A DNA stretch of 22,454 nucleotides from contig JAWLDJ010000031.1 of NCBI GenBank assembly GCA_041686695.1, positions 1 to 22,454 of the forward strand. Reading direction: 5' to 3'. The notes below the pieces were generated by a model. The model saw only the letters and a list, made by a program, of their open reading frames with translations. It was not told where the DNA came from and ran no database searches. The translations under genes were made by a program, and so were the position numbers. Below are positions 1 through 7,464 of the stretch, piece after piece (positions within the stretch are counted from its first letter, which is position 1; the number at the start of each line of letters is the position of its first letter). Source of the stretch: T1Sed10-7 sp041686695 (lineage in GTDB: Bacteria; Actinomycetota; Nitriliruptoria; Nitriliruptorales; Nitriliruptoraceae).

Positions 1-239
1 TCGCGGATGATCGGCAGATCGTGGAGACCGGCGACCTCCATGACGATGCGCAGCGTCTCCTGGGCGCGACTCAGCACCGAGGTGTAGGCGACGTCGAAGT
101 GCTGCCCGGTGAGCCGTTCACCGGCCTTGCGCGCTTCGTCCTTGCCCAGGGCGGTGAGCGGGACGTCGACCCACCCGGTGAACCGGTTCTCCAGGTTCCA
201 CAGGGACTGGCCGTGGCGGACGAGGACGAGGCTTGGCAT
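1..239 (-). CDS. gpmA: 2,3-bisphosphoglycerate-dependent phosphoglycerate mutase, N-terminal part (runs off window)
   Basis: The reverse strand from the ATG at 239 reads MPSLVLVRHGQSLWNLENRF, followed by TGWVDVPLTALGKDEARKAG. This is the N-terminus of the histidine-phosphatase superfamily branch that interconverts 3- and 2-phosphoglycerate in glycolysis. The RHG motif (residues 8-10) holds the histidine that is phosphorylated in the family, and NxxxRFTGW is typical of GpmA rather than of general phosphatases. Only about 79 residues are present; the rest lies beyond base 1. An AGAAGGG ribosome binding site sits about 6 bases upstream of the ATG. It lies 79 bp downstream of the SatD-like gene on the same strand, so the two may be co-transcribed. 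I am confident of the family and fairly confident of the dPGM subtype. Confidence 0.9.
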   Translation of the reverse strand, partial: MPSLVLVRHGQSLWNLENRFTGWVDVPLTALGKDEARKAGERLTGQHFDVAYTSVLSRAQETLRIVMEVAGLHDLPIIR

Positions 240-318
240 GGTCGAACCCTTCTGGAGCGGGGATGGGTGCGCATGGCAGCGGGCGGTCGCGGGGCTCGCT
301 GGCCCGGCGACGCCGAGA

Positions 319-1140
319 CTAGATGCCGCCCGCGTGGCTGTCCGCTGATCGGGTCGCCGCCGTCAGCTCGAGCACGGCTCGGTGCAACGCCAGGCTGCCG
401 CGCGCCCTGAGGCGGCGAGCGATGGCGGGTTGGGTGACCCCGAGCGCGTGGGCGACATCGACCTGCCGTTCGCCGTCGAGCAACCCCAGCAGGGCCCGTC
501 GGTCCCGGGCATCGAGCCGGGCCAGCAGCTGGTCCTGCAGGAGCAGGTGGGCGTTGACGGCGGCGGCCAGCACCGGATCGCCGGCCCCACACCGGCTGCG
601 CAGGGAGTCGGGCCACGTCCGCGACACCGCGAGCTCCTCGGCTTCCGCCAGCGCCCGGCGTGCCCGTTCCGCCGCCACTGCCACCGGGTCCGCCACCGCC
701 ACCGGGTCCGCCACCGCCACATCCGATGCCGGCCTCCCACCCGGCGCCGGCGTCCCGTCCGGCGCCAGCGCCCCACCCGGTGCGGACGCCCCGGCGTCGC
801 CGGTCGGCCCGTCGATCCCGATCCCGAGGCGTAGCTCGACGGGCTCGTCCACCCCGTCGACGGTGGGCAGGACCAGATCGTCGGTGGCCAGCCGCAGCCG
901 CAGCGCGGCGGTGGCCGCCGAGCCGAGGTCCCCGTAGATCCCGAGGAAGACGTCGCGCTCCGTCCGATGGAGCGGCCGGACAGCCGGTTGCACCGCCTCG
1001 ACGCCGGCCAGGGCGTCGTCGAGGCCCGCCAACAGCCGGTCGATCGCCAGGAACCGTCGGGAGCCGACCACGTCCCCGGTCACCGCCACCGGCGCGTCCA
1101 GGGCCGCCTGCCCTCGTGGCTGGCCGTGACCGTCGCTCAC
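319..1140 (-). CDS. SatD-like protein with C-terminal helix-turn-helix
   Basis: The predicted protein has 273 aa from a GTG at 1140, chosen because GAGGG lies about 5 bases upstream. An in-frame extension to 1233 would run into the divergent promoter region. The N-terminus (VAVTGDVVGSRRF, residues 18-30, and the following ~80 residues) resembles the SatD family, whose biochemical role is not established. Residues about 112-155 form an Ala/Gly/Pro/Asp-rich linker that includes a duplicated VADPVA unit. Residues about 211-250 (LLDGERQVDVAHALGVTQPA then IARRLRARG) form a clear helix-turn-helix, so DNA binding is likely. The gene is divergent from acnA, and the inverted repeat at 1231-1249 is a candidate operator. 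Family assignment is moderate; autoregulation is inference. Confidence 0.65.
   Translation of the reverse strand: MSDGHGQPRGQAALDAPVAVTGDVVGSRRFLAIDRLLAGLDDALAGVEAVQPAVRPLHRTERDVFLGIYGDLGSAATAALRLRLATDDLVLPTVDGVDEPVELRLGIGIDGPTGDAGASAPGGALAPDGTPAPGGRPASDVAVADPVAVADPVAVAAERARRALAEAEELAVSRTWPDSLRSRCGAGDPVLAAAVNAHLLLQDQLLARLDARDRRALLGLLDGERQVDVAHALGVTQPAIARRLRARGSLALHRAVLELTAATRSADSHAGGI
680..715. repeat. 18-bp unit tandem duplication within the SatD-like gene
   Basis: Two identical, adjacent 18-bp copies of GCCACCGGGTCCGCCACC occupy 680-697 and 698-715. On the minus strand they encode the repeated VADPVA segment of the interdomain linker. A degenerate third copy precedes them. The length is a multiple of three, so copy-number change would keep the frame. 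Confidence 0.85.
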
Positions 1141-1230
1141 CGCACCCTCACGTCGTCGTCGCCAGGCTCGCGCGCACCGTCCCGCTCGTGCCGCGCCGCA
1201 CCTGGCCGGCAGCACCCTGCCAGACCCGTG

Positions 1231-1249
1231 CATAACCGATGGGGTTATG
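1231..1249. promoter_or_regulatory. 7+7 bp inverted repeat, candidate operator in the satD-like/acnA divergent region
   Basis: CATAACC (1231-1237) and GGTTATG (1243-1249) are perfect reverse complements separated by 5 bp. They form the most A/T-rich patch of an otherwise very G/C-rich region. The right arm overlaps TATGAT/TATCAT (1246-1253), which resembles a -10 hexamer on both strands. If the minus-strand TATCAT is used, the repeat covers the start of the SatD-like transcript. The symmetry is seen directly; the operator role and the identity of the binding protein are inference. Confidence 0.5.
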
Positions 1250-1293
1250 ATACACCCGCCCCATGCCGCACGCGCTGGCTGCCACCTGGAACC

Positions 1294-1321
1294 TCGACGG
1301 CGGCCACCGGTGGGCTAGGTT
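1294..1321 (+). promoter_or_regulatory. Candidate promoter of acnA
   Basis: TAGGTT (1316-1321) fits the TANNNT -10 pattern seen repeatedly in this window. TCGACG (1294-1299) is a 4/6 match to a -35 hexamer with a 16-bp spacer. The resulting leader would be roughly 95 nt before the acnA ATG. No transcript data; pattern match only. Confidence 0.35.
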
Positions 1322-1422
1322 CGTCGTCCACCGGCGCGGACGACGGCACGGTGGATCCGCTCCGAGGCCGCCCACCACCGTCCTGCACCGCTCGATCACG
1401 ACCACGACCCGGGAGTCCGATC

Positions 1423-4233
1423 ATGGACAGCTTCGACGCCCGCGCCGACCTCACCGTCGGTGATCGCACCTACGAGATCTTCCGGCTCGATGCGGTGGAG
1501 GGGGCAGGTCGCCTGCCGTACAGCCTCAAGGTCCTGCTCGAGAACCTGCTGCGCAACGAGGACGGGGTCAACGTCACCGCCGATGACGTCCGTACCCTGG
1601 CGGCTTGGGAGGCGACCGCCGAGCCGTCGGCGGAGATCCAGTTCACCCCGGCACGGGTGATCCTGCAGGACTTCACCGGTGTGCCCTCCGTGGTCGACCT
1701 CGCCGCCATGCGCGAGGCGATGGTCGAGCTCGGCGGCGACCCCTCCCGGATCAACCCGCTGGTCCCTGCAGAGCTCGTGATCGACCACTCGGTCGTCGCC
1801 GACACCTTCGGGGTCGGCGATGCCCTGCAGCGCAACATCGAGCTGGAGTACGAACGCAACCGCGAGCGCTACCAGTTCCTGCGCTGGGGCCAGGAGGCCT
1901 TCGACGGGCTCAAGGTCGTACCGCCGGGCACGGGCATCGTCCACCAGGTCAACATCGAGTACCTCGCCCGCGTGGTCTTCGGCGACGAGGGCGCCGACGG
2001 GGTGCGCCGTGCCTACCCCGACACCCTGGTCGGCACCGACTCCCACACCCCCATGGTCAACGGCCTCGGCGTGCTCGGTTGGGGGGTCGGAGGGATCGAG
2101 GCGGAGGCGGCCATGCTCGGCCAGCCCGTCTCCATGCTGATCCCGCGGGTGGTCGGCTTCAAGCTCGAGGGCCAGCTCCCCGACGGTGCCACCGCGACCG
2201 ATCTGGTGCTCACGATCACCCAGATGCTCCGGGAGCACGGCGTGGTGGGCAAGTTCGTCGAGTTCTACGGCCCAGGCGTGGCTGCGGTCCCGCTGGCCAA
2301 CCGCGCGACCATCGGCAACATGTCGCCGGAGTACGGCTCCACGGCGGCGATCTTCCCGGTGGACGAGGAGACCCTGACCTACCTGCGCTTCACCGGTCGC
2401 TCCGAGGAACAGGTCGCCCTGGTCGAGGCCTACACCAAGGCCCAGGGCCTGTGGCACGACCCCGACCAGGAACCCGTCTACTCCGAGACCCTCTCGTTGG
2501 ATCTGTCCACGGTCGTGCCCTCGCTGGCCGGCCCGAAGCGGCCCCAGGACCGGGTCGATCTGTCCCGGGCCAAGGACAGCTTCCGGGTGGCGCTGCGCGA
2601 CTACGTCGAGGATGGCCAGCCGGAGGCAGGCAGCGACCTGGACGCCGAGCTCGAGGGCACGTTCCCAGCCTCGGATCCGGTCGCGATCTCCGCCGGCGAT
2701 GAGGACGGGGCGCCCGAGCCGAGCCGCGCGCCGGCCGAACACCCCACCACGCGGACCTTCCACCCCGTCGAGGTGACCCTGGCCGACGGCACCAGCTTCG
2801 AGCTGGACCACGGAGCGGTCACGATCGCCGCCATCACCTCCTGCACCAACACCTCGAACCCATCGGTGATGATCGCGGCCGCGCTGCTCGCCAGGAACGC
2901 CGTGGAACGCGGCCTCGAGCGCAAGCCCTGGGTCAAGACCACGCTGGCTCCCGGCTCGAAGGTCGTGATGGACTACTACGACCGTGCCGGGCTGACCCCC
3001 TACCTCGACAAGCTCGGGTTCAACCTCGTCGGCTACGGCTGCACGACCTGCATCGGCAACTCGGGGCCGTTGATCCCGGAGGTCAGCGCGGCCGTCCAGG
3101 AGCACGACCTCGCGGTGGTGTCCGTGCTCAGCGGCAACCGCAACTTCGAGGGCCGCATCAACCCCGACGTCAAGATGAACTACCTGGCCTCGCCACCGCT
3201 GGTCGTCGCCTATGCCCTGGCCGGCACGATGGACCTCGATCTGTTCACCGAGCCACTGGGCACCGGCGCCGACGGGCAACCGGTGATGATGGCCGATCTG
3301 TGGCCGTCGCCACAGGAGGTGCAGGAGGTCGTCAACCAGGCGTTGCAGACCGAGATGTTCAGCGACAAGTACGCCTCGGTCTTCGACGGTGACGAGACCT
3401 GGCGGGCCCTACCGACACCACAGGGCGACACCTTCGAGTGGGCCGAGGAGTCGACCTACATCCGCAGGCCGCCCTTCTTCGACGGGATGAGCGCCGAGCC
3501 GACGCCGCTGGCCGACATCACCGGAGCGCGCGTGCTGGCCAAGCTCGGTGACTCGGTGACCACCGACCACATCTCACCGGCGGGCGCGATCAAGCTCGAG
3601 AGCCCGGCGGGGGAGTACCTGATCGACCACGGGGTCGAACGGCGGGACTTCAACTCCTACGGCTCCCGTCGCGGCAACCACGAGGTGATGATCCGCGGCA
3701 CCTTCGGCAACATCCGACTGCGCAACCAGCTCGCACCGGGGACCGAGGGGGGCGTCACCCGCGACCTGCTCGGTGACGGCGAGGTGACCTCGATCTACGA
3801 GGCGGCGGAGCACTACCAGGACGAGGGTGTCCCGCTCGTCGTGCTGGCCGGCGCCGAGTACGGCTCGGGATCGTCGCGTGACTGGGCGGCCAAGGGGACG
3901 CTGCTGCTGGGCGTGCAGGCGGTGATCGCCACCTCCTTCGAACGGATCCACCGCTCGAACCTGATCGGCATGGGGGTGCTGCCACTGGAGTTCCCCGAGG
4001 GTGAGGACACGGAGTCGCTGGGGCTCTCCGGCGAGGAGACCTTCGACGTCGTCGGGATCACCGGTCTCAACGACGGCACGATCCCGGCCACGGTGCAGGT
4101 CACCGCGCGCGGTGACGACGGGCGTGAGACGTCCTTCGACGCACGCGTGCGGATCGACACCCCGGGCGAGGCCACGTACTACCGCCACGGCGGGATCCTG
4201 CAGTACGTGCTGCGCAGCCTCCGGGACGACTGA
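1423..4233 (+). CDS. acnA: Aconitate hydratase (AcnA type)
   Basis: The 936-residue protein interconverts citrate and isocitrate in the TCA cycle through a [4Fe-4S] cluster. The cluster ligands are Cys474 (in ITSCTNTSN) and Cys540/Cys543 (in YGCTTCIGNSG); the 66- and 3-residue spacing matches AcnA/IRP1 enzymes. GTDSHTPMVNGLGVLGWGVG marks the N-terminal catalytic half. The swivel domain carries GDSVTTDHISPAGAIK and YGSGSSRDWAAKG. The ATG at 1423 is chosen because GGGAG lies 7 bases upstream; the ORF is open further upstream, but that part is not aconitase-like and is antisense to the SatD-like gene. Residues about 396-446 form an acidic, Pro/Ala-rich insertion in the hinge before the first cluster cysteine. 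The gene lies 65 bp upstream of msrA on the same strand, with no clear terminator between. Confidence 0.97.
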   Translation: MDSFDARADLTVGDRTYEIFRLDAVEGAGRLPYSLKVLLENLLRNEDGVNVTADDVRTLAAWEATAEPSAEIQFTPARVILQDFTGVPSVVDLAAMREAMVELGGDPSRINPLVPAELVIDHSVVADTFGVGDALQRNIELEYERNRERYQFLRWGQEAFDGLKVVPPGTGIVHQVNIEYLARVVFGDEGADGVRRAYPDTLVGTDSHTPMVNGLGVLGWGVGGIEAEAAMLGQPVSMLIPRVVGFKLEGQLPDGATATDLVLTITQMLREHGVVGKFVEFYGPGVAAVPLANRATIGNMSPEYGSTAAIFPVDEETLTYLRFTGRSEEQVALVEAYTKAQGLWHDPDQEPVYSETLSLDLSTVVPSLAGPKRPQDRVDLSRAKDSFRVALRDYVEDGQPEAGSDLDAELEGTFPASDPVAISAGDEDGAPEPSRAPAEHPTTRTFHPVEVTLADGTSFELDHGAVTIAAITSCTNTSNPSVMIAAALLARNAVERGLERKPWVKTTLAPGSKVVMDYYDRAGLTPYLDKLGFNLVGYGCTTCIGNSGPLIPEVSAAVQEHDLAVVSVLSGNRNFEGRINPDVKMNYLASPPLVVAYALAGTMDLDLFTEPLGTGADGQPVMMADLWPSPQEVQEVVNQALQTEMFSDKYASVFDGDETWRALPTPQGDTFEWAEESTYIRRPPFFDGMSAEPTPLADITGARVLAKLGDSVTTDHISPAGAIKLESPAGEYLIDHGVERRDFNSYGSRRGNHEVMIRGTFGNIRLRNQLAPGTEGGVTRDLLGDGEVTSIYEAAEHYQDEGVPLVVLAGAEYGSGSSRDWAAKGTLLLGVQAVIATSFERIHRSNLIGMGVLPLEFPEGEDTESLGLSGEETFDVVGITGLNDGTIPATVQVTARGDDGRETSFDARVRIDTPGEATYYRHGGILQYVLRSLRDD

Positions 4234-4298
4234 CCGCTCACGCAGGCCGTACCCGCCGTACCCTCCGTCCCCCACGATCGCCGCACCGAGGAGCCACC

Positions 4299-4931
4299 GT
4301 GCTGTTCTCGCGCCGCCAGGGTGGACCGGCCAGTGCCGAGGACGTGCCGCCCGGGCGCCCGAACGCCATCGCCACGTCCCAGGAGCACCACGTCCACGGA
4401 CGCCCCATCACGCCGCCGTGGCCTGAGGGCCACGAGCTCCTCGTGCTCGGGATGGGCTGTTTCTGGGGGGCCGAGCGCCTGTTCTGGCCGCTCGAGGGCG
4501 TCTGGACGACGTTCGTGGGGTACGCCGGTGGCGCCACCCCGAACCCCACCTACCGTGAGGTCTGCACCGGCGCGACCGGGCACGCGGAGATCGCCGGCGT
4601 GGTCTACGACCCGGAGGTGGTCGACCTCGAGACCCTGTTCGCGACGTTCTGGGAGAACCACGATCCGACCCAGGGTGATCGTCAGGGCAACGACATCGGT
4701 CCGCAGTACCGCTCCATCGTGCTGACGACCACCGAGCGGCAGTCCGAGGCGGCCACGGCCAGCCTCCAGCGTTACCAGGACCGTCTGGCGCAAGTGGGGA
4801 TCCACGCACCCATCACGACCACCATCGCGCCTCTCGGCGAGGTGTACTGGGCCGAGGCGGAACACCAGCAGTACCTCGCGAAACACCCTGGCGGCTACTG
4901 CAACCACGGTTTCTGCCAGGCGGCCTACTGA
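4299..4931 (+). CDS. msrA: Peptide-methionine (S)-S-oxide reductase
   Basis: MsrA reduces methionine-S-sulfoxide in oxidised proteins, a cytosolic repair function. The 210-aa product has the catalytic motif GMGCFWGAER with nucleophile Cys54, and resolving/recycling cysteines Cys201 and Cys206 in GGYCNHGFC near the C-terminus, as in three-cysteine MsrA enzymes. GYAGG and GHAEI are further family motifs, and AEAEHQQYLAKHPGGYC closes the fold. The first ~45 residues are a polar extension ending in HHVHGRPI, which I recall as common in actinobacterial MsrA. The GTG at 4299 is preceded by GAGGAG with a 5-base gap. It follows acnA, another Fe-S/oxidant-sensitive enzyme, and may share its transcript. 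Confidence 0.96.
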   Translation: MLFSRRQGGPASAEDVPPGRPNAIATSQEHHVHGRPITPPWPEGHELLVLGMGCFWGAERLFWPLEGVWTTFVGYAGGATPNPTYREVCTGATGHAEIAGVVYDPEVVDLETLFATFWENHDPTQGDRQGNDIGPQYRSIVLTTTERQSEAATASLQRYQDRLAQVGIHAPITTTIAPLGEVYWAEAEHQQYLAKHPGGYCNHGFCQAAY

Positions 4932-4957
4932 CGGTCAAGAGCGCGCCCGTGTAGCGT
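4928..4957 (+). promoter_or_regulatory. Candidate promoter of the GH65 gene
   Basis: CTGACG (4928-4933) and TAGCGT (4952-4957) are separated by 18 bp and resemble -35 and -10 hexamers. The -35 overlaps the msrA stop codon region. The leader would be about 60 nt. This is the best-spaced hexamer pair in the window, but it remains a pattern match. Confidence 0.4.
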
Positions 4958-5022
4958 GTGGCCCGCCCCGTGACGGCGCCGCCGGAGAGGTGCGTCGACC
5001 CTGCTGCCTCGAGGTCATCTCG

Positions 5023-7422
5023 ATGATCCCCCGTGAGCTCCGCCTGCCGCCCGAGCACCTGTTCCCACCCGACGAGTGGCTCCTGATCGAACGCGGGTTC
5101 ACCGACCGCTGGATGGGCAACGCGGAGACGATCTTCGCGCTCGGCAACGGCTTCCTGGGGATGCGGGGGACCCTCGAGGAGGGCCGGCCCGCGATCGAGC
5201 CGGGCACCTTCGTCAACGGGTTCCACGAGACCTGGCCCATCGTGCACGCCGAGGAGGCCTTCGGGTTCGCGCGCACGGGCCAGACGATCGTCAACTGCCC
5301 GGACGCGACGCTGCTCAAGCTCTACGTCGACGACGAACCGCTGTTCCTGCCCACGGCACGCCTGGTCGACTACGAGCGCAGCCTGGACTTCCGCGAGGGC
5401 GTCCTGCGTCGGTCCCTGGTCTGGTCGACCCCCAGCGGCAAGCGGGTGACGCTGAAGACCTCGCGCCTGGTCTCCTTCGTCCACCGTCACCTCGGTGCCA
5501 TCTCCTACGAGCTGACCGTGGACAGCGATGCCCCGGTGGTCGTCTCATCGCAGCTGCTCAACCGTCAGGACGCCAGGGCCGAGGACGAGCCGCGCAACGG
5601 CAACGGCGGGGACCCGCGCCGTTCGCGTGGCTTCGGCGACCGGGTGTTGAACAACAAGAACACCGCCGAGGAGGGCCACCGCGTCGTCTTCGGGTACCGG
5701 ACCACCAACTCGCGGATGACGCTGGGCGTCGGCGTCGACCACGTGATGGAGACCGACAACCCGTGGCGGGCCCAACGCACCACCTCCGATGACCTCGGCA
5801 AGGTCGTCTTCACCATCGACGCGCGCGCCGGCGTCCCGATCCGCATCACCAAGTTCATGACCTACCACAGCTCACGCAACGTGCCGCCGGCCGAGCTGGT
5901 GGACCGGAGTTGGCGCACGCTGGACCGTGCCATGACCGAGGGCTACGGCGCCCTCGAGGCGGCGCAGCGCGACTTCCTGACCGACTTCTGGTCCCGGGCC
6001 GACGTCCAGGTCGAGGGCCCGGCCCGCGTGCAGCAGGCGATCCGCTGGAACATCTTCCAGCTCGCCCAGGCGTCGGCACGCGCCGAGACCACCGGCATCC
6101 CGGCCAAGGGGCTGACCGGCCAGGCCTACGAGGGACACTACTTCTGGGACACCGAGATCTACGTCACGCCGTTCCTCACCTACACCGATCCACGTGTGAC
6201 CCGCAACCTGCTGCGGTTCCGCCACTCCATGCTGCCCTTGGCCCGGGAGCGCGCCCGGGAGCTCAGCGAGCACGGCGCGCTGTTCCCGTGGCGCACGATC
6301 AACGGCGAGGAGGCCTCGTCCTACTACGCCGCCGGGACGGCGCAGTACCACATCGACGCCGACGTGGCCTACGCGATCAAGCGGTACGTCGACGTCCGCG
6401 GTGAGCGCCACCTGCTGACCGAGGTCGGCGCGGAGATCCTGGTCGAGACCGCACGCATGTGGTCGGGGCTCGGTTTCTTCAGCCCCGACAGCAAGGCCTT
6501 CCACATCCACGGGGTGACGGGACCCGACGAGTACACCACCGTGGTCAACGACAACGCCTTCACCAACCTGATGGCCCGCGCGAACCTGCGCTACGCCGCC
6601 GAGGCCGTGCAGTGGCTCAAGGAGCAGGAACCCGAGGCCTACGCCGCGCTCCAGCACACCACCGGCCTGGCACCCGAGGAGGTCCTGCGCTGGCAGCGTG
6701 CCGCCGACGCGATGTACATCCCCTACGACGTCGAGCGCGGGATCCACCCCCAGGACGCCAACTTCCTCGAGAAGGAGCGCTGGGACTTCGAGAACACCCC
6801 CGACGATCAGTACCCGCTCCTGCTCAACTACCACCCGCTCGTGATCTACCGCCACCAGGTCATCAAGCAGGCGGATGTCGTGCTCGCGATGGTCCTGCTC
6901 GGCGACGAGTTCTCCGCCGCACAGAAGCAGCGCAACTTCGACTACTACGACCCGCTCACCACCGGTGACTCCTCGCTGTCCGCTTGCGTGCAGGCGATCC
7001 TGGCGGCCGAGGTGGGCTACGAACGCAAGGCGCTCGAGTACTTCCAGTACGCGCTGTTGATGGACCTGGCCGACGTCGCCGGCAACGTGGTCGACGGGGT
7101 CCACGTCGCGTCGGTCGGCGGGGTGTGGATGACGCTGGTGTACGGTTTCGGCGGGCTGCGCGACTTCCACGGGGAGCTGTCCTTCGACCCCCGCCTGCCG
7201 CGACCCTGGACCCGGCTCGGGTTCTCCCTGCGGTTCCACGACCGTCAGGTGCGGATCGATCTCACCCACGACACGTTCACCTTCGAGGTGACCGACGGTG
7301 ACGAGCTCACCATCGACGTCCGCGGCACGGAGGTCAGCCTGCCGCCCGGCACGCCGGTCCAGCTGCCGGCATCGGTCGGGACGACCGAGCCCCCGATGTC
7401 CGACACCAGCCAGGATCGCTGA
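5023..7422 (+). CDS. Glycoside hydrolase family 65 protein (trehalose/kojibiose/maltose phosphorylase-like)
   Basis: The 799-aa protein matches GH65, enzymes that phosphorolyse or hydrolyse alpha-glucosides such as trehalose, maltose or kojibiose. The layout fits: N-terminal beta-sandwich (about 1-270, with FALGNGFLGMRGTLEEG), alpha/alpha barrel (about 310-690) and a short C-terminal beta domain. The general acid is Glu503 in TGPDEYTTVVNDNAF. Sugar-binding KQAD is at 615-618, and FWDTEIYVTPFL is also typical. The loop at 645-652 reads LTTGDSSL, with Gly648 where I recall phosphorylases having His, so phosphorolysis is not certain. The ATG at 5023 has GAGG 8 bases upstream; an in-frame GTG at 4990 lacks a well-spaced site. 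No sugar transporter, phosphoglucomutase or OtsB is adjacent, so the substrate cannot be deduced. Confidence 0.9.
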   Translation: MIPRELRLPPEHLFPPDEWLLIERGFTDRWMGNAETIFALGNGFLGMRGTLEEGRPAIEPGTFVNGFHETWPIVHAEEAFGFARTGQTIVNCPDATLLKLYVDDEPLFLPTARLVDYERSLDFREGVLRRSLVWSTPSGKRVTLKTSRLVSFVHRHLGAISYELTVDSDAPVVVSSQLLNRQDARAEDEPRNGNGGDPRRSRGFGDRVLNNKNTAEEGHRVVFGYRTTNSRMTLGVGVDHVMETDNPWRAQRTTSDDLGKVVFTIDARAGVPIRITKFMTYHSSRNVPPAELVDRSWRTLDRAMTEGYGALEAAQRDFLTDFWSRADVQVEGPARVQQAIRWNIFQLAQASARAETTGIPAKGLTGQAYEGHYFWDTEIYVTPFLTYTDPRVTRNLLRFRHSMLPLARERARELSEHGALFPWRTINGEEASSYYAAGTAQYHIDADVAYAIKRYVDVRGERHLLTEVGAEILVETARMWSGLGFFSPDSKAFHIHGVTGPDEYTTVVNDNAFTNLMARANLRYAAEAVQWLKEQEPEAYAALQHTTGLAPEEVLRWQRAADAMYIPYDVERGIHPQDANFLEKERWDFENTPDDQYPLLLNYHPLVIYRHQVIKQADVVLAMVLLGDEFSAAQKQRNFDYYDPLTTGDSSLSACVQAILAAEVGYERKALEYFQYALLMDLADVAGNVVDGVHVASVGGVWMTLVYGFGGLRDFHGELSFDPRLPRPWTRLGFSLRFHDRQVRIDLTHDTFTFEVTDGDELTIDVRGTEVSLPPGTPVQLPASVGTTEPPMSDTSQDR

Positions 7423-7438
7423 GGCAGGTCCGACGCCC

Positions 7439-7444
7439 TACCGT
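7439..7444 (+). promoter_or_regulatory. Candidate -10 element upstream of the TtuB-TtuA fusion gene
   Basis: TACCGT, 20 bases before the GTG start, matches the TANNNT pattern that recurs before genes in this window. No convincing -35 is visible. Read-through from the GH65 gene 42 bp upstream is equally possible. Confidence 0.3.
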
Positions 7445-7464
7445 GGCCGAGAGGAGGTGCACCG

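Noticed and set aside
967..1422. Upstream in-frame extension of the aconitase reading frame
   Set aside because: The extra 152 codons show no aconitase features, overlap the SatD-like gene in antisense and run through the divergent promoter. The ATG at 1423 has a well-spaced GGGAG.
1396..3279. Long minus-strand open frame (627 codons) opposite acnA
   Set aside because: It mirrors a strong gene. The product is His/Gly/Val/Asp-rich without domains, as expected for the antisense shadow of a GC3-biased gene.
5872..7269. Long minus-strand open frame opposite the GH65 gene
   Set aside because: Same reason: antisense shadow of a clearly conserved enzyme, low-complexity product, no motif.
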